NCBI RefSeq assembly: GCF_001579945.1 | Contig: NZ_CP011971.1 | Span: 1,328,001-1,392,000 of the forward strand | Source of the DNA: Steroidobacter denitrificans | Lineage (GTDB): Bacteria > Pseudomonadota > Gammaproteobacteria > Steroidobacterales > Steroidobacteraceae | Length of the DNA: 64,000 bases | Direction of reading: 5' to 3' | In this document: positions 63,928 to 64,000 of the stretch, piece by piece | Numbering within the stretch: position 1 is the first letter of the stretch | How the letters are laid out: every line of letters starts with the position of its first letter | Notes under the pieces: generated by a model | The model's input: only the letters and a program-made list of their open reading frames with translations | Databases searched by the model: none | What the model was told of the DNA's origin: nothing | Position numbers and translations under genes: made by a program

Positions 63928-64000
63928 AACCTCGTTTCGACTGTCTGAAATGTCCCGGCTATTGCTGCAGCCATGCACGCATCGCGGTCAGCGAGCATGA
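63924..64000 (+). CDS. YkgJ-like cysteine-cluster protein, 3' truncated by window
   Basis: Only the first 25 codons are visible. A GTG start in the folA stop overlap begins MKPRFDCLKCPGYCCSHARI, the CxxCxxxCC pattern of the YkgJ/FliB-like zinc/iron cysteine-cluster proteins. The family is thought to bind a metal cluster; function is unknown. The frame runs past the window edge. Confidence 0.75.
   Translation, partial: MKPRFDCLKCPGYCCSHARIAVSEH

Noticed and set aside
1-64000. CRISPR array, rRNA operon or insertion sequence
   Set aside because: No set of regularly spaced repeats, no rRNA sequence, and no transposase gene other than the island's tyrosine integrase were seen.

Overview
The window reads as chromosomal DNA of a G+C-rich gammaproteobacterium. 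The evidence is gene order: rng-yhdP-nit-tldD, rplM-rpsI, zapA-6S RNA-fau, pepP-ubiH-ubiI, and gcvT-gcvH-gcvPA-gcvPB behind a tandem glycine riboswitch. The CRP protein is closest in feel to Vfr/Clp, and GcvP is split in two. This suggests a Xanthomonadales/Nevskiales/Steroidobacter-like lineage, but I cannot place it more closely without a search. Genes are tightly packed and many neighbours overlap by 4 bases, so translational coupling is common.

Layout: 1-7.5 kb holds the 3' end of rng, yhdP, a nitrilase-like amidase and tldD. 7.6-16.5 kb holds an AAA/FHA ATPase, purK-purE-yjgA, pmbA (the TldD partner), a YihY membrane protein, a histidine kinase and purC. 16.6-21 kb holds djlA, rpe, crp, coq7, rplM-rpsI and a tRNA-Gln gene.

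21,093-31,752 is an integrated mobile island. It is bounded by 46-bp direct repeats made from the 3' part of tRNA-Gln, with a tyrosine integrase next to the right repeat. A one-directional block follows: integrase, AlpA-like DNA-binding protein, NrS-1-type primase-helicase and small unknown proteins. At the left end lie a cytosine-5 methyltransferase and a putative restriction endonuclease, an XRE regulator with a nearby palindromic operator, and an A+T-richer secreted-protein gene. No capsid, relaxase or conjugation gene is visible, so the island resembles a phage-satellite or mobilizable element carrying a defence cargo.

31.9-44.3 kb returns to core genes: rpiA, a 22-codon lysine-rich minigene, an EVE-domain protein, fau, 6S RNA, zapA, a ZapB-like coiled coil, a UPF0149 protein, pepP-ubiH-ubiI, an inactive-transglutaminase membrane protein coupled to an ATP-grasp ligase, and ispG-phhB. 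44.4-49.5 kb is the glycine cleavage operon under a tandem glycine riboswitch. 49.5-64 kb holds dgkA, a 985-residue double-HtrA protease resembling yeast Nma111, a Sua5-type threonylcarbamoyl-AMP synthase, an ornithine/lysine decarboxylase, small proteins including a TfoX-N protein, a DUF255 thioredoxin-domain protein, rlmI, lgt, thyA, a SET-domain methyltransferase with a basic tail, folA and the start of a YkgJ-like gene.

The most unusual non-coding signal is a family of long, nearly perfect inverted repeats at about 35.1, 42.5, 46.1 and 54.2 kb. They have 29-35-base arms. Three copies share almost the same 8-10-base loop while their arms differ but stay complementary. One copy lies inside the gcv operon.
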